This document shows, piece by piece, positions 51,322-60,408 of a stretch of 64,000 nucleotides of DNA; the stretch's first letter is position 1, and each line of letters opens with the position of its first letter. The DNA is from an uncultured Serinicoccus sp. GTDB taxonomy: Bacteria > Actinomycetota > Actinomycetes > Actinomycetales > Dermatophilaceae. Below the pieces are notes generated by a model. The model had not been told where the DNA came from. It ran no database searches and saw nothing but the letters and a program-made list of their open reading frames with translations. Position numbers and translations under genes: made by a program. The stretch covers positions 208,279 to 272,278 of the forward strand of contig NZ_CANMUA010000008.1 in the NCBI RefSeq assembly GCF_947500995.1, written 5' to 3'.

Positions 51322-51978
51322 TCAGGCGAGGTGCCAGGTGCCGTCCTCGGCGCACCGGACCACCCGGTCGGGGGCGTCGGAGCGCTCCCGGATGCGGCGG
51401 GCGTTCGCCTCGTCCACCCGCTCGACCCACGCCTCCGCCTGCTCCTGCGTCTTGCCGAACTCCACGTGCCGCGCGACCAGCTGGGTATGCCGTTGCTCCT
51501 CGTCGACCTCGACGCTCCACACCTCGGCGAGCCGGGCCCGCGCCGCGCGCCACCGCGCGTCCGGGTCGAGCAGGTAGTTGCCCTCGGTGACGACGAGCCG
51601 CGCCGTGGGCAGGACCACGAGCGCGGCGGCGATCGGCTGCTCGAGGGTGCGTTCGAAGCCGGGGGCGTAGACCGGGTCGGTGGTGTCCTCGCCCAGGCGG
51701 GCGAGCAGCGCGGCATACCCCTCGGCGTCGAAGGTCTCGGGGGCGCCCTTGCGGTCGGCCAGCCCGAGCCGCTCCAGCTGGGCGTCGGAGAGGTGGTAGC
51801 CGTCCATCGGGACGTGCCCGACCCAGTCCGCCCCGTGCCGCTGCGCCAGCGCCGCGATGAGCCCGTCGGCGAAGGTCGACTTGCCCGACCCGGGCAGCCC
51901 CACGATGCCCAGCAGTCCTCTGCCCTCCTCGGGGACGAGGTCGGCGGCGAGGTCGAGCAGGTCCGGAGCGAGCGTCAT
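51322..51978 (-). CDS. Nucleoside/fructose kinase-like P-loop protein
   Basis: 218 aa from ATG 51978. Walker A is GIVGLPGSGKSTFADGL (near 24-40), followed by VGHVPMDGYHLSDAQLERLGLADRKGAPETFDAEGYAALL and VYAPGFERTLEQP, the layout of the pantothenate/uridine-kinase-like family (YggC/FrcK group). VVTEGNYLLD completes the nucleotide site. It probably phosphorylates a nucleoside or sugar; no operon partner clarifies this. Confidence 0.82.
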   Translation of the reverse strand: MTLAPDLLDLAADLVPEEGRGLLGIVGLPGSGKSTFADGLIAALAQRHGADWVGHVPMDGYHLSDAQLERLGLADRKGAPETFDAEGYAALLARLGEDTTDPVYAPGFERTLEQPIAAALVVLPTARLVVTEGNYLLDPDARWRAARARLAEVWSVEVDEEQRHTQLVARHVEFGKTQEQAEAWVERVDEANARRIRERSDAPDRVVRCAEDGTWHLA

Positions 51979-52013
51979 ACGCCTCACTCTGGCAGACGTC
52001 CTCGCACCGGACC

Positions 52014-52742
52014 TCAGCCGCGTCGCCAGACCGAGACGTGGCTCTCCGAGTCCGCGGTGAACGGCTCCCGCGACCAGTCCGACCAGCGGGACTCCGGCGA
52101 CAGCCCGGCCAGCCGGGCCATGAGGTCGAGCTCGCCCGGCCACACGTAGCGGAAGTGGTGCGGGTCGTAGCGGTAGGACCCGTCCCGCTGCCGCGTGTAG
52201 TGGTGCGAGGTCGCCCGCTGGGTCACCGGGTCGTAGGTGTCGAACCCGAGGTGCTCCTCGGTCACGTCGAAGGGCACGGCCGCCTGCCCCGGCGGCAGCC
52301 GCCGCAGCGCCGGCACCCCCACCTCCACGAGGAAGCGGCCGCCGGGCCGCAGGTGCCGCGCCGCGTTGGCGAAGCAGGCGACCTGCTCGTCCTGCGTGCA
52401 CAGGTTGCCGATGGTGTTGAACACGAGGTAGACGAGCGAGAACTCCCCCTCGGCCCGGGTGGTCGCCATGTCGCCCACGACCACCGGCAGGTCGGGGCGC
52501 TTGCGGTGCAGCTGCTCGACCATCGGCGCGGACAGCTCGATGCCGGTGACCTCCACGCCCCGTTCCGCCAGCGGTATGCCGACCCGCCCCGTCCCGATCG
52601 CGAGCTCGAGGGCGCGGCCCCCACCGGCCAGCCCGGCCAGCAGGTCGACGGCAGGGTCGAGGACGGCGGGAGCGAACATCGCGGCGCTGGCCTCGTCGTA
52701 GCGGGCCGCGGTCTCGGCGTCCCACAGGTCGCTGGAGGTCAT
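52014..52742 (-). CDS. Class I SAM-dependent methyltransferase
   Basis: 242 aa. Motif I is ALELAIGTGRVGIPLAERGVEVTGIELSAPMVEQL, with VVVGDMATTRAEGEFSLVYLVFNTIGNL for motif II and FANAARHLRPGGRFLVEVGVP for motif III. Substrate unknown. The GTATGCC heptamer forces an ATA codon in VGIPL. It is divergent from the TIGR02453 gene. Confidence 0.85.
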   Translation of the reverse strand: MTSSDLWDAETAARYDEASAAMFAPAVLDPAVDLLAGLAGGGRALELAIGTGRVGIPLAERGVEVTGIELSAPMVEQLHRKRPDLPVVVGDMATTRAEGEFSLVYLVFNTIGNLCTQDEQVACFANAARHLRPGGRFLVEVGVPALRRLPPGQAAVPFDVTEEHLGFDTYDPVTQRATSHHYTRQRDGSYRYDPHHFRYVWPGELDLMARLAGLSPESRWSDWSREPFTADSESHVSVWRRG

Positions 52743-52829
52743 GGACCCAACCTCGCCCGCCCTCCCCGTCCCGGGCAACCGGATTTCCGTGGCCGGGCGG
52801 CGTCGCCGACGACGGGGCACACTGGTCGC

Positions 52830-53537
52830 ATGGGCAGCTTCACCGGCATCCCGCACGCCGCGACCGACTTCTACGCGCGGCTGGAGGAGGACAACACCAA
52901 GGAGTTCTGGGCCCGGCACAAGGACGACTTCGAGCAGCACGTCCGCGGCCCCATGGAGGCGCTCCTGGCCGAGCTGGAGCCCGAGTTCGGCCCGGCCAAG
53001 CTCTTCCGGCCGCACCGCGACGTGCGCTTCGGCCCGGACAAGAGCCCCTACAAGACGCACCAGGGGGCCTACGTCGCGGTCGCCGAGTCGACCGGGTGGT
53101 ACCTCCAGGTCTCGGCCGACGGGCTCATGCTCGGGGGCGGCTGCTACCGCATGGACCCGGCCCGGCTGCGCTCCTTCCGGGCCGCCGTGGACTCCCCCGG
53201 CACCGGCCGGCAGCTCGCGCAGATCGTGGACGAGCTGGGCGACGGCGGGTGGGAGATCGGCGGCGAGCAGGTGAAGACCGCCCCCCGCGGGTGGGACCGC
53301 GAGCACGAGCGGATCGACCTGCTCCGCCACAAGGCCCTGACCGGTATGCGGTGGGTCGAGGACGGCGACGTCGTCACCACCCCGCGCCTCGTCGAGGAGG
53401 TGCGCGCCCGCTGGGAGCAGGTCCGCCCCCTCGTGGAGTGGCTCGCGGCGACCGACCCCGGCCCGGCGATCGGGACCGCCGAGGGCGGCGGCACGACCTT
53501 CGACCCCGGCCGCGACGTCGCCGGCGACCTGCCGTGA
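52830..53537 (+). CDS. TIGR02453/DUF2461 family protein
   Basis: 235 aa from ATG 52830. The conserved family blocks are visible: DFYARLEEDNTKEFWARHKDDFEQHVRGPMEALLAELEPEFGPAKLFRPHRDVRFGPDKSPYKTHQGAYVA, LQVSADGLMLGGGCYRMDPARLRSFRAAVD and APRGWDREHERIDLLRHKAL. Function is unknown. Its TGA shares one base with the ATG of the ASCH-domain gene. Confidence 0.88.
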   Translation: MGSFTGIPHAATDFYARLEEDNTKEFWARHKDDFEQHVRGPMEALLAELEPEFGPAKLFRPHRDVRFGPDKSPYKTHQGAYVAVAESTGWYLQVSADGLMLGGGCYRMDPARLRSFRAAVDSPGTGRQLAQIVDELGDGGWEIGGEQVKTAPRGWDREHERIDLLRHKALTGMRWVEDGDVVTTPRLVEEVRARWEQVRPLVEWLAATDPGPAIGTAEGGGTTFDPGRDVAGDLP

Positions 53538-54325
53538 TGATCCGCCCGGCCGAGCTGGCCGCGATCCGGGCCGGGGAGGTCGACCTCGCGTTCCGTCGCT
53601 GGGACCGCCCGCGGGTCAGGGTCGGCACCCGCATGCGTACCGCCGTCGGCCTCGTCGAGGTGACCTCGGTCGAGCCGGTCACCCTCTCCGCGCTCCGCGC
53701 CGACGACGCCCGCCGGGCCGGGGCCACCAGCCTCGCCGCCCTCAAGGACGGACTCGCCGACCGGCCCGGGAGGACGGCATACCGTGTCCGGCTGCGGTAT
53801 GCCGGCCCCGACCCTCGCGCGCAGCTGCGCGAGCAGGTGCCCGACGCGGCGGAGATCGAGCGCCTCCGCGCCTGGCTGGACCGGCTCGACGCGGCCTCCC
53901 CGCACGGCCCGTGGACCCGCGCCACCCTGCAGCTCATCGACACCCACCCCGAGGTGCGGGCACCTGAGCTCGCGGCCCGGCTCGGGCGGGAGACCCTGTC
54001 GTGGAAGGCCGACGTCCGCAAGCTCAAGGAGAAGGGGCTGACCGAGTCGCTGGCGATCGGCTACCGGCTCTCCCCCCGCGGCGAGGCCGTCCTCGACCAC
54101 GGCGGCCCCCCGCGCGAGCGGGCGCCGCGCCCCGACGGGACCCCGCTGCCCCGGGAGATCGGCGCCCCGGCCACCCGGGCGCTGCGCGAGGCCGGGCTGA
54201 CCAGCCTCGAGGCGGTCGCCGGCCTCAGCGAGGACGGGCTGCGGGCCCTGCACGGGGTCGGGCCGGTGGCCGTCGAGCGGCTGCGGGGGGCGCTGGCCGA
54301 CCTCGGGCTGGGGTTCCGCGGCTGA
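53537..54325 (+). CDS. ASCH-domain protein with C-terminal helix-hairpin-helix
   Basis: 262 aa from ATG 53537 (TGATG junction with the previous gene). Residues 1-110 form an ASCH-like RNA-binding fold (LAFRRWDRPRVRVGTRMRTAVGLVEVTSVEPVTL). The middle part, ELAARLGRETLSWKADVRKLKEKGLTESL, resembles a winged helix. The last 50 residues (IGAPATRALREAGLTSLEAVAGLSEDGLRALHGVGPVAVERL) form a helix-hairpin-helix like the RNA polymerase alpha C-terminal domain. Nucleic-acid binding is inferred; the exact role is unknown. Confidence 0.82.
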   Translation: MIRPAELAAIRAGEVDLAFRRWDRPRVRVGTRMRTAVGLVEVTSVEPVTLSALRADDARRAGATSLAALKDGLADRPGRTAYRVRLRYAGPDPRAQLREQVPDAAEIERLRAWLDRLDAASPHGPWTRATLQLIDTHPEVRAPELAARLGRETLSWKADVRKLKEKGLTESLAIGYRLSPRGEAVLDHGGPPRERAPRPDGTPLPREIGAPATRALREAGLTSLEAVAGLSEDGLRALHGVGPVAVERLRGALADLGLGFRG

Positions 54326-54370
54326 GCCCGGGGCCGTTCGGCCGCGCCGGGTGAGGGCACCTCCACGGGG

Positions 54371-54500
54371 CACGAGGGCGCGGGAGGCACGAGGGCGCGG
54401 GGGGCGTGGGAGGTACGAGGACGCGGGAGGCACGAGGCTGGACGGGCGGCACGGGCGGCACGGGAGGCACGGGGCGCGGGAGACACGAGGCTGGACGGGC
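54371..54500. repeat. Degenerate GC-rich tandem repeats
   Basis: Repeated GGGAGGCACGAGG-type units of about 17 bp, with GAGGCTGGACGGGC occurring twice (near 54436 and 54488). They fill the first part of the 383-bp gap 54326-54708, which also holds the family 2 element at 54545-54604. No gene is seen there. Confidence 0.7.
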
Positions 54501-54544
54501 TGCCGGTGAGTCCCTCACGTCACAGCAGCCGCTCGCACACCAGC

Positions 54545-54604
54545 GCGCGGAGACATGTCCATCCGCTGGCGATATACCCCGGTCTGTCGGACGTATCCCT
54601 GCAG
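54545..54604 (+). repeat. 60-bp intergenic element, family 2 copy 2
   Basis: The left arm GCGCGGAGACATGTCC, centre GCGATATACCCC and right arm GGACGTATCCCTGCAG are aligned without gaps to the copies at 30200 and 62667. The GGAC/GTCC inner pair replaces the GCAC/GTGC pair of the third copy, a compensatory change. GACTGGTGGG follows shortly after, as it does after copy 3. Confidence 0.75.
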
Positions 54605-54708
54605 GATGAGGCCCGTGGGACTGGTGGGGTTAGTGGGGCTCAGGTCGTCGCCCGTCCGACCGCGCCGTGGCTCAGGCCACCCCACCGGCGCGCGGCCTGG
54701 GAGCGGGC

Positions 54709-55641
54709 CTATCCCCGGCGGTGCTGGGGCCAGCGGGCGGGGTCGTCCTCGAGGGCGGCGCGGTCCCACCCGCCCAGGTCGGCGGCGGCGGCATACGTGT
54801 CGTGCAGGAAACGGGAGAGCGCGGCGTCGGGGTCGGGAGCGTCGGCCACCACCTCGTAGGGCAGCAGGAACTGACCGTTCTCGGTGCTCCAGAAGGCGCC
54901 CTCCGGGCCCACCTCGGCGGCCTCGAAACCGGCGGGCTGGGGGTAGGCGTAGGCGTAGAACGCGCCCTCCTGCCCGCCACCCGGCCAGAACCCGCAGCTG
55001 CTGAGCTCGCGGGAGTAGCCCTCCACCATCACCCAGTCGCCGCAGTTGGGCGCGCCGCCCGGGTGCTCGGGCGCCGGGCGGCCGGAGAACCGGGTGCACG
55101 CCAGGTCCATGGCCCCCCAGAAGAAGTGCACCGGGCTCACCTTGCCCACGAAGTGGGACCGGAACTCGCCCAGGACACGGTCGGCCTGCACAAGCTGCTG
55201 CCAGAAGAGGTGCGCGGCCTGCGGGTCGTATGCCGCGTGCTCGTGGTCCTCCGCGAACGGGATGGCGGGGTCCACCTCGTTGGGGGTCGCCTGGATGCGC
55301 GGCCTCAGGCCGAGCCGCTCCAGCGCCGCCAGGGTCTGCGCGTGGAAGTCCGCGACCGACATCGGCCGCAGGTCGAAGGCCTCCTCGGTGCCGGTGCTCA
55401 GCCGCATCCGCAGCCGGTGGTCGACCAGGTCGAGCTCGATGTCGAGCGCCCCTGCCGGCGTGTGGACCGTGCCGGTGGTGAGACCGCGCGGGCTGACGTA
55501 GAGGGTGACCTGCCACCAGTGGTTGAGCAGGGGGGCGTAGGCCATCCGCACCTTGCCGACGATCTGCGTCCACAGGTGGAGGGTGTCGCGGGTGTCGGTC
55601 CAGTCGGCCACCGCGAGGCGCGGCCACGGCTGTCGGCTCAT
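54709..55641 (-). CDS. DUF5996 family protein
   Basis: 310 aa. The family is recognisable from WPRLAVADWTDTRDTLHLWTQIVGKVRMAYAPLLNHWWQVTLYVSPRGLTTG, AFDLRPMSVADFHAQTLAALERLGL, the SPVHFFWGAMDLACTRFSGRPAPEHPGG block and YSRELSSCGFWPGG. The function is unknown; the His/Trp-rich blocks suggest an enzyme. It stands alone. Confidence 0.85.
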   Translation of the reverse strand: MSRQPWPRLAVADWTDTRDTLHLWTQIVGKVRMAYAPLLNHWWQVTLYVSPRGLTTGTVHTPAGALDIELDLVDHRLRMRLSTGTEEAFDLRPMSVADFHAQTLAALERLGLRPRIQATPNEVDPAIPFAEDHEHAAYDPQAAHLFWQQLVQADRVLGEFRSHFVGKVSPVHFFWGAMDLACTRFSGRPAPEHPGGAPNCGDWVMVEGYSRELSSCGFWPGGGQEGAFYAYAYPQPAGFEAAEVGPEGAFWSTENGQFLLPYEVVADAPDPDAALSRFLHDTYAAAADLGGWDRAALEDDPARWPQHRRG

Positions 55642-55710
55642 GAGCCCCCCTTTCGCAGGGTCCTCACGCTAGGGCGCCGGGCGGCCGCGCCACAAGGGCC
55701 GGCCGGGGTC

Positions 55711-56193
55711 TCAGCAGTCCACGGTGCCGGAGCGGTGCTTGGACGCGGTGAAGGTGCAGGTGTCCTGGACCGTCCCGCGGCTGTTGCGCAGCGTGGCCTT
55801 GTCGCCGGGCGTGTTGTTCCACACGTAGTTGCCGTGACCCCAGTAGAGGTGGGTCGAGGAGTTCGTGCCCCTGCCGGTGTGCACGGTGAGGCTCTTGCCC
55901 GCCTTGAGCGAGACGCCCTTCGGGAAGGTGAACGTGTGGTTCTGCCGGTCCTTCAGGGTGTGGCCGGACAGGCTGACCGAGCTGCGCCCGGTGTTCTTGA
56001 CCGTGATCTTCTCGCGGTTGAGGTGGGCGTTGGTGCGGTCGTCCTTGCCGGAGGGGTCCGCCACGAAGGTCGTGAAGCGCAGCCCGGAGGCAGCCTCCAC
56101 GCTCGGCACGGGACCGGCGCCGAGGGCCAGGGTGAGGCCGAGCGCCACCGCGGTGACGAGGGCGGGGAGCGGACGGGCACGGAGCGCAGGCAC
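55711..56193 (-). CDS. Secreted lamin-tail domain (LTD) protein
   Basis: 160 aa from GTG 56193, chosen because GGAGG lies 5 nt upstream; earlier in-frame GTGs lack such a site. The signal peptide is RARPLPALVTAVALGLTLALGAGPVPSVEA. The mature part is a lamin-tail immunoglobulin-like fold: REKITVKNTGRSSVSLSGHTLKD, HTFTFPKGVSLKAGKSLTVHTGRG and NYVWNNTPGDKATLRNSRGTVQDTCTF. Small secreted LTD proteins are common in actinobacteria; binding partners are unknown. Confidence 0.82.
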   Translation of the reverse strand: MPALRARPLPALVTAVALGLTLALGAGPVPSVEAASGLRFTTFVADPSGKDDRTNAHLNREKITVKNTGRSSVSLSGHTLKDRQNHTFTFPKGVSLKAGKSLTVHTGRGTNSSTHLYWGHGNYVWNNTPGDKATLRNSRGTVQDTCTFTASKHRSGTVDC

Positions 56194-56350
56194 GAGGACC
56201 TCCAGGACGACGGTGGGCGGCACCGGGGTCCCGGGCAGCAGAAAGATACCCGACGGTAGCCGGCGACGGCCCCCACCCGCACGGGTGAGGTCGTGGACGC
56301 CTGGGCGGGTCGGCTCGCCGACCGGCGGCACAGTTCCTAGAGTCCCTGGA

Positions 56351-56656
56351 ATGACCCAGCGCCACCCGGACGGCTCCGGCGACGACGACCTGGTCCTGCA
56401 CCTCGGGCGCGAGGAGCTGGTGGTCCGCCAGCGCTTCGAGACCCTGAGCATCGCCAACGACGTGCTCATCGGCGTGTGGTTCCTCGTCGGCAGCGTCCTG
56501 TTCTTCAGCGAGTCGACGGCGACCGCCGGCACCTGGCTCTTCGTCATCGGTTCGGCGCAGATGCTCATCCGGCCGGTCATCCGGCTGGCCCGCCGGGTCC
56601 GCCTGCAGCGCTACCGGCCCGCGGGCGCCGGCTCGGAGCACGCCTTCGACTTCTGA
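56351..56656 (+). CDS. YrhK-domain membrane protein
   Basis: 101 aa. ELVVRQRFETLSIANDVLIGVWFLVGSVLFFSES followed by AGTWLFVIGSAQMLIRPVIRLARRVRLQR is the YrhK domain, two membrane helices with a conserved polar start and a basic tail. Function unknown. Divergent from the LTD gene, convergent with the molybdenum oxidoreductase operon. Confidence 0.8.
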   Translation: MTQRHPDGSGDDDLVLHLGREELVVRQRFETLSIANDVLIGVWFLVGSVLFFSESTATAGTWLFVIGSAQMLIRPVIRLARRVRLQRYRPAGAGSEHAFDF

Positions 56657-56701
56657 GCAGACCTGCGACGAGCCTCGGCCGGGGTCCCGACCGCTCGACC
56701 G

Positions 56702-58816
56702 TCAGCGCCCGAGCGCCTCCCAGGCCTCGAGGACCTTGCCCGGGGTGAAGGGCAGCTCGCGCAACCGCACCCCCGTCGCGTCGAAGACCGCGTTGCCGAT
56801 GGCGGCGGGCACGCCCACGATCCCGACCTCGCCGATGCCCTTCGCGCCGGTCGCGCCCATCCACGGGTCCGGCTCCCCGACCCACCCGACCTCGAGGTCG
56901 ACCACGTCGGCGTGCGCGGCGACGTGGTAGCCCGCGAGGTCGCCGTTGACCACGTGGCCGAAGCGCGGGTCGCGGTAGGACTCCTCGAAGAGCGCACCCG
57001 AGATGCCCATGGTCATCCCCCCGATGAGCTGGCTGCGGGCGGTGCGCGGGTTCATGATCCGGCCGCCGTCGAAGTGGCCGTACATCCGGCGCACCCGCAC
57101 GGCCCCGGAGACCTCGCTCACCGCGACCTCGGCGAAGTGCGCGCCGAAGGCCATGCGGGTCACCCCACGCACCCCCTGGGGCATCCGCGTCCGCGCCCGG
57201 GCGGTCGCGCCCTCGGCCGGCTGCTCACCGTGCTCGGACCGGAAGGCCTGGGCCGCCTCGACGACGGCCGAGCCCCACCCGAAGGTCCCGGTGCTGCCCC
57301 CGGCGATGATCGCCGCCGGGGCGTCGGTCGTGCCGATCCGCGCCTCCACCGCGTCCTGCGGGACCCCGAGCGCCTGCGCGGCGATCTGCGCGAGCACGGT
57401 GCGCGCGCCCGTGCCGATGTCGCTGGCCTGCATGCTGACGACGTAGCGCCCACCGCCGAAGGTGATCCGCGCCAGGCTCGGCCCCATCGACATCTGCGGG
57501 AAGCTGGCCGCGGCCACGCCCTGGCCGACCCACCACTCCCCCTCCCGCCGACCCTGCCGCTGCTGCTCGAACCCGAAGATCCGGGCCCCCTCGGTGAGGC
57601 ACGTCGTGACGTGCCTGCTGCTCCACGGCCTGCCCGACTCGGGGTCGCTCTCCGGCTCGTTGCGCAGCCGCAGCTGGACGGGGTCGACCCCGGTCGCGTG
57701 CGCCAGCTCGTCCATCGCGGTCTCCAGCGCGAACATGCCGGTGTACTCTCCCGGCGCGCGCATGAACGTCCCGGGGGCGATGTCCAGGTCCTGGGTGCGG
57801 TATGCCGTGCGCCGGGTGGTCGAGGCATACATCGACAGCGAGGGGCCGGCGCTGGGGTCCATCCAGGGGATCACCCTCGACACGGGGGCGAAGACGTCAT
57901 GGTCGATCGCGCTCAGCCGGCCCTCGTCGTCCGCGGCGAGCGCGACCCGCTGGCGGGTCTCGGGGCGGTAGCCGGTGCCGGCGGACATCTGCGGACGGGT
58001 GAGCGCCACCTTCACCGGGTGGCCGGGCAGCAGCTTGGCGGCCATCACCGTGGCGACCGTGTGCGGGTGCGGGACCCCCTTGGTGCCGAACGACCCGCCG
58101 ACGTAGGGCGAGACGACCTCGACCTGGGTCGGCAGCAGCCCGAAGGCCCCGGCGACGACGCCCTGCGGCGCGAGCACCCCCTGGTTGGTGTCCCAGAGCG
58201 TCAGCCGGGTCGTGCGCGGGCCGGGGATCCGACCGGTGCCGCGGTGCCACAGGGCGGTCACCGCGTGCGGCTCGATGGGGTGGTGGTGGTTGACGGGCGT
58301 CGCGTAGGTCCCCTCCACCCGGTGCCGGGCACCGGCGAGCGCGCCGTCGACGTCCCCGTCGCGGTGCCGACCGGGGTAGATCGCCATCACCCGCCGCAGC
58401 TCGCGCACGTCCGGACCGTCAGGGTCGGGGCGGGTGGCGGCGTCCTCGGGGGCGTAGTCGATGCTCAGCAGCGACGCGGCGTGCCGGGCCGTGGCGAGGC
58501 TCTCCGCGACGACGGCGGCGACGATCTCCCCGCGGTAGCGCACCCGGGGCCGGCGCAGCACCGTGAGGGTCGGCAGCGTCGGGCCGATCCGCGGGGAGTT
58601 CTCGTGGGTGAGGACCAGCCGCACGCCCGGCACCGCGCGGGCCGCGGCGTCGTCGATGCCGGTGATGCGGCCCCGGGCGATCGTCGCCAGGACCGGCGCG
58701 AGGAAGAGCGCCCCGTCCGTCGCGTGCTCGTAGGCGTAGGGCGCGAGGCCCGCCACCTTGAGGGGCGCGTCGACGCGGACGCGGTCGCGGGCGTCCTCCA
58801 TGGCCGCCTCGCTCAT
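56702..58816 (-). CDS. Molybdenum subunit of a PaoABC-type aldehyde oxidoreductase
   Basis: 704 aa. A xanthine dehydrogenase-family molybdopterin-binding subunit: DAPLKVAGLAPYAYEH, the Gln/Gly-rich VGGSFGTKGVPHP loop, PGTFMRAPGEYTGMFALETAMDELA, QASDIGTGARTVLAQIAAQALG and the catalytic Glu in GATGAKGIGEVGIVG. It accepts electrons from an aldehyde or aromatic heterocycle at the Mo centre. Its length and the partner subunits match PaoC/YagR. The ATG overlaps the FAD-subunit stop by 4 nt. Confidence 0.88.
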   Translation of the reverse strand: MSEAAMEDARDRVRVDAPLKVAGLAPYAYEHATDGALFLAPVLATIARGRITGIDDAAARAVPGVRLVLTHENSPRIGPTLPTLTVLRRPRVRYRGEIVAAVVAESLATARHAASLLSIDYAPEDAATRPDPDGPDVRELRRVMAIYPGRHRDGDVDGALAGARHRVEGTYATPVNHHHPIEPHAVTALWHRGTGRIPGPRTTRLTLWDTNQGVLAPQGVVAGAFGLLPTQVEVVSPYVGGSFGTKGVPHPHTVATVMAAKLLPGHPVKVALTRPQMSAGTGYRPETRQRVALAADDEGRLSAIDHDVFAPVSRVIPWMDPSAGPSLSMYASTTRRTAYRTQDLDIAPGTFMRAPGEYTGMFALETAMDELAHATGVDPVQLRLRNEPESDPESGRPWSSRHVTTCLTEGARIFGFEQQRQGRREGEWWVGQGVAAASFPQMSMGPSLARITFGGGRYVVSMQASDIGTGARTVLAQIAAQALGVPQDAVEARIGTTDAPAAIIAGGSTGTFGWGSAVVEAAQAFRSEHGEQPAEGATARARTRMPQGVRGVTRMAFGAHFAEVAVSEVSGAVRVRRMYGHFDGGRIMNPRTARSQLIGGMTMGISGALFEESYRDPRFGHVVNGDLAGYHVAAHADVVDLEVGWVGEPDPWMGATGAKGIGEVGIVGVPAAIGNAVFDATGVRLRELPFTPGKVLEAWEALGR

Positions 58817-59826
58817 GCGCGCTCCCCCTGCCGGTGGTCGGTGAGCTCCTGCAGCACGGCGGGGACGACCCGTCGCAGCTGGATGATCTTGTAGCGGTTG
58901 TCCTCGCCGGGCCGGGCCTGGGCCAGCTCGGCGTCGACGGCCGCGGCAAAGGCCTCGGGTGTCGCCGGCCGGCCGCGGAGCGCGTCCTCGGCCCGGTGCG
59001 CCCGCCACGGCTTGTGGGCGACGCCGCCGAGGCCGATCCGCACGTCGGCGACGTGGCCGTCCTGCACGTCGAGGGCGGCGGCGACCGAGACGGTGGCGAA
59101 GGCGTAGGACGCGCGCTCGCGCAGCTTGCGGTAGCGCGAGTGCCGCGCGAACCCCGGCCCGGCGACCTCGATCGAGGTGATGAGCTCGCTGCGCTCCAGC
59201 GTGGTGTCGACCTCCGGCCGGTCGCCCGGGAGCCGGTGCAGGTCGGCGAAGTCGATGCGCCGCTCACCGAGGGGACCCTGCGCCACCACGGTGACGTCGA
59301 GCGCCGCGAGCGCCACGCAGAGGTCGGAGGGGTGCACGGCGACGCACGAGGGGGAGGCTCCGAAGAGCGCGTTGTAGGTGCCGAACCCCTCGATCGCCGA
59401 GCAGCCCGAGCCCGGCTCGCGCTTGTTGCACGGGGTCGAGGAGTCCTGGAAGTAGACGCAGCGGGTGCGCTGCAGCAGGTTGCCGCCCATCGTCGCCATG
59501 GACCGCAGCTGACCGGAGGCGCCGGCCAGCATCGCGGCGCTGACCAGCGGGAACGCTGAGCGTACGAGGGGGTGGGCGGCGACGTCGGAGTTGCGGGCCA
59601 GCGCGCCGATCCGCACGCCGCCCTCGCCGAGCTCCTCGACCTCGGTGAGGTCGAGGTGGCTGACGTCGATGAGCCGGTCGGTCTCCCGGATCCCGAGGCG
59701 CAGGTGGTCGACGAGGTTGGTGCCCCCCGCGAGGTATGCCGCCCGCTGCCCGTCCGTGGACGCCGAGACGCTGCGGCGCAGGGCGTCGGCGACGCTCGTG
59801 GCGCGCTCGTAGGTGAAGGGCCTCAC
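58813..59826 (-). CDS. FAD subunit with extra iron-sulfur cluster (PaoB/YagS-like)
   Basis: 337 aa from GTG 59826. The FAD-binding PCMH domain has LAGGTNLVDHLRLG and GASGQLRSMATMGGNLLQRTRC. The insertion TRCVYFQDSSTPCNKREPGSGC (Cys123, Cys133, Cys142) is the [4Fe-4S]-binding segment found in PaoB and in hydroxybenzoyl-CoA reductase-like FAD subunits and absent from ordinary xanthine dehydrogenases. It is coupled by 4-nt overlaps to both neighbours. Confidence 0.88.
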   Translation of the reverse strand: MRPFTYERATSVADALRRSVSASTDGQRAAYLAGGTNLVDHLRLGIRETDRLIDVSHLDLTEVEELGEGGVRIGALARNSDVAAHPLVRSAFPLVSAAMLAGASGQLRSMATMGGNLLQRTRCVYFQDSSTPCNKREPGSGCSAIEGFGTYNALFGASPSCVAVHPSDLCVALAALDVTVVAQGPLGERRIDFADLHRLPGDRPEVDTTLERSELITSIEVAGPGFARHSRYRKLRERASYAFATVSVAAALDVQDGHVADVRIGLGGVAHKPWRAHRAEDALRGRPATPEAFAAAVDAELAQARPGEDNRYKIIQLRRVVPAVLQELTDHRQGERA

Positions 59827-60395
59827 GCAGGGTCCTCCCCGGCCTGAGCGCGCGCGGACGCGGTGTCGCGGATGGCCGCGACGATGTTGACGTAGGCGCC
59901 GCACCGGCACAGGTTGCCGCTCATGCGTTCCCGGATCTCCTCGTCGGTGAGGTCCACGACCGCGTCGGGGTCGGCGAGCGTGTCCGGGTCGGTGACGTGG
60001 CTCGGCATACCGGCAGTGGCCTCGGCGAGCATCGCCTGCGCGGAGCACACCTGCCCGGGCGTGCAGTAGCCGCACTGCAGCGCGTCGCGGTCGACGAAGG
60101 CCTGCTGGAGGTCGCTGAGGTCGTCCGGGCGCCCGAGGCCCTCGGCGGTCACGACCTCGGCGCCGTCGAGCGAGGCCGTCAGCGACAGGCAGGAGACCAC
60201 GCGGCGGCCGTCGACCAGCACGGTGCAGGCGCCGCACTGGCCGTGGTCGCAGCCCTTCTTGACCGAGGTCACCCCCAGGTGGTCGCGCAGCGCGTCGAGC
60301 AGGGTCACCCGGACGTCGTGGGTGAGCTCCTGCGGTGCGCCGTTGACGACCAGCTTGGTGGAGATCTCGGTGACGCCGGCGGTGTGGTGCATCAC
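59823..60395 (-). CDS. 2Fe-2S subunit (PaoA/YagT-like)
   Basis: 190 aa if GTG 60395 is used, or 189 aa from the adjacent ATG. The plant-type ferredoxin domain has KKGCDHGQCGACTVLVDGRRVVSC (Cys49, 54, 57, 69). The second four-helix cluster domain has LQCGYCTPGQVCSA and NLCRCGAYVNI. It passes electrons from Mo to FAD. No twin-arginine signal is visible at the N-terminus, unlike periplasmic PaoA, so the complex is probably cytosolic here. It lies 13 nt after the alpha/beta hydrolase stop. Confidence 0.88.
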   Translation of the reverse strand: MMHHTAGVTEISTKLVVNGAPQELTHDVRVTLLDALRDHLGVTSVKKGCDHGQCGACTVLVDGRRVVSCLSLTASLDGAEVVTAEGLGRPDDLSDLQQAFVDRDALQCGYCTPGQVCSAQAMLAEATAGMPSHVTDPDTLADPDAVVDLTDEEIRERMSGNLCRCGAYVNIVAAIRDTASARAQAGEDPA

Positions 60396-60408
60396 CTCAT
60401 CATGCCGC

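Noticed and set aside
60380..60396. A fourth copy of the 52-bp palindromic element, because GGTGCATCAC resembles its core
   Set aside because: Only about ten core bases match, no arms follow, and the bases are the start of the 2Fe-2S subunit gene.
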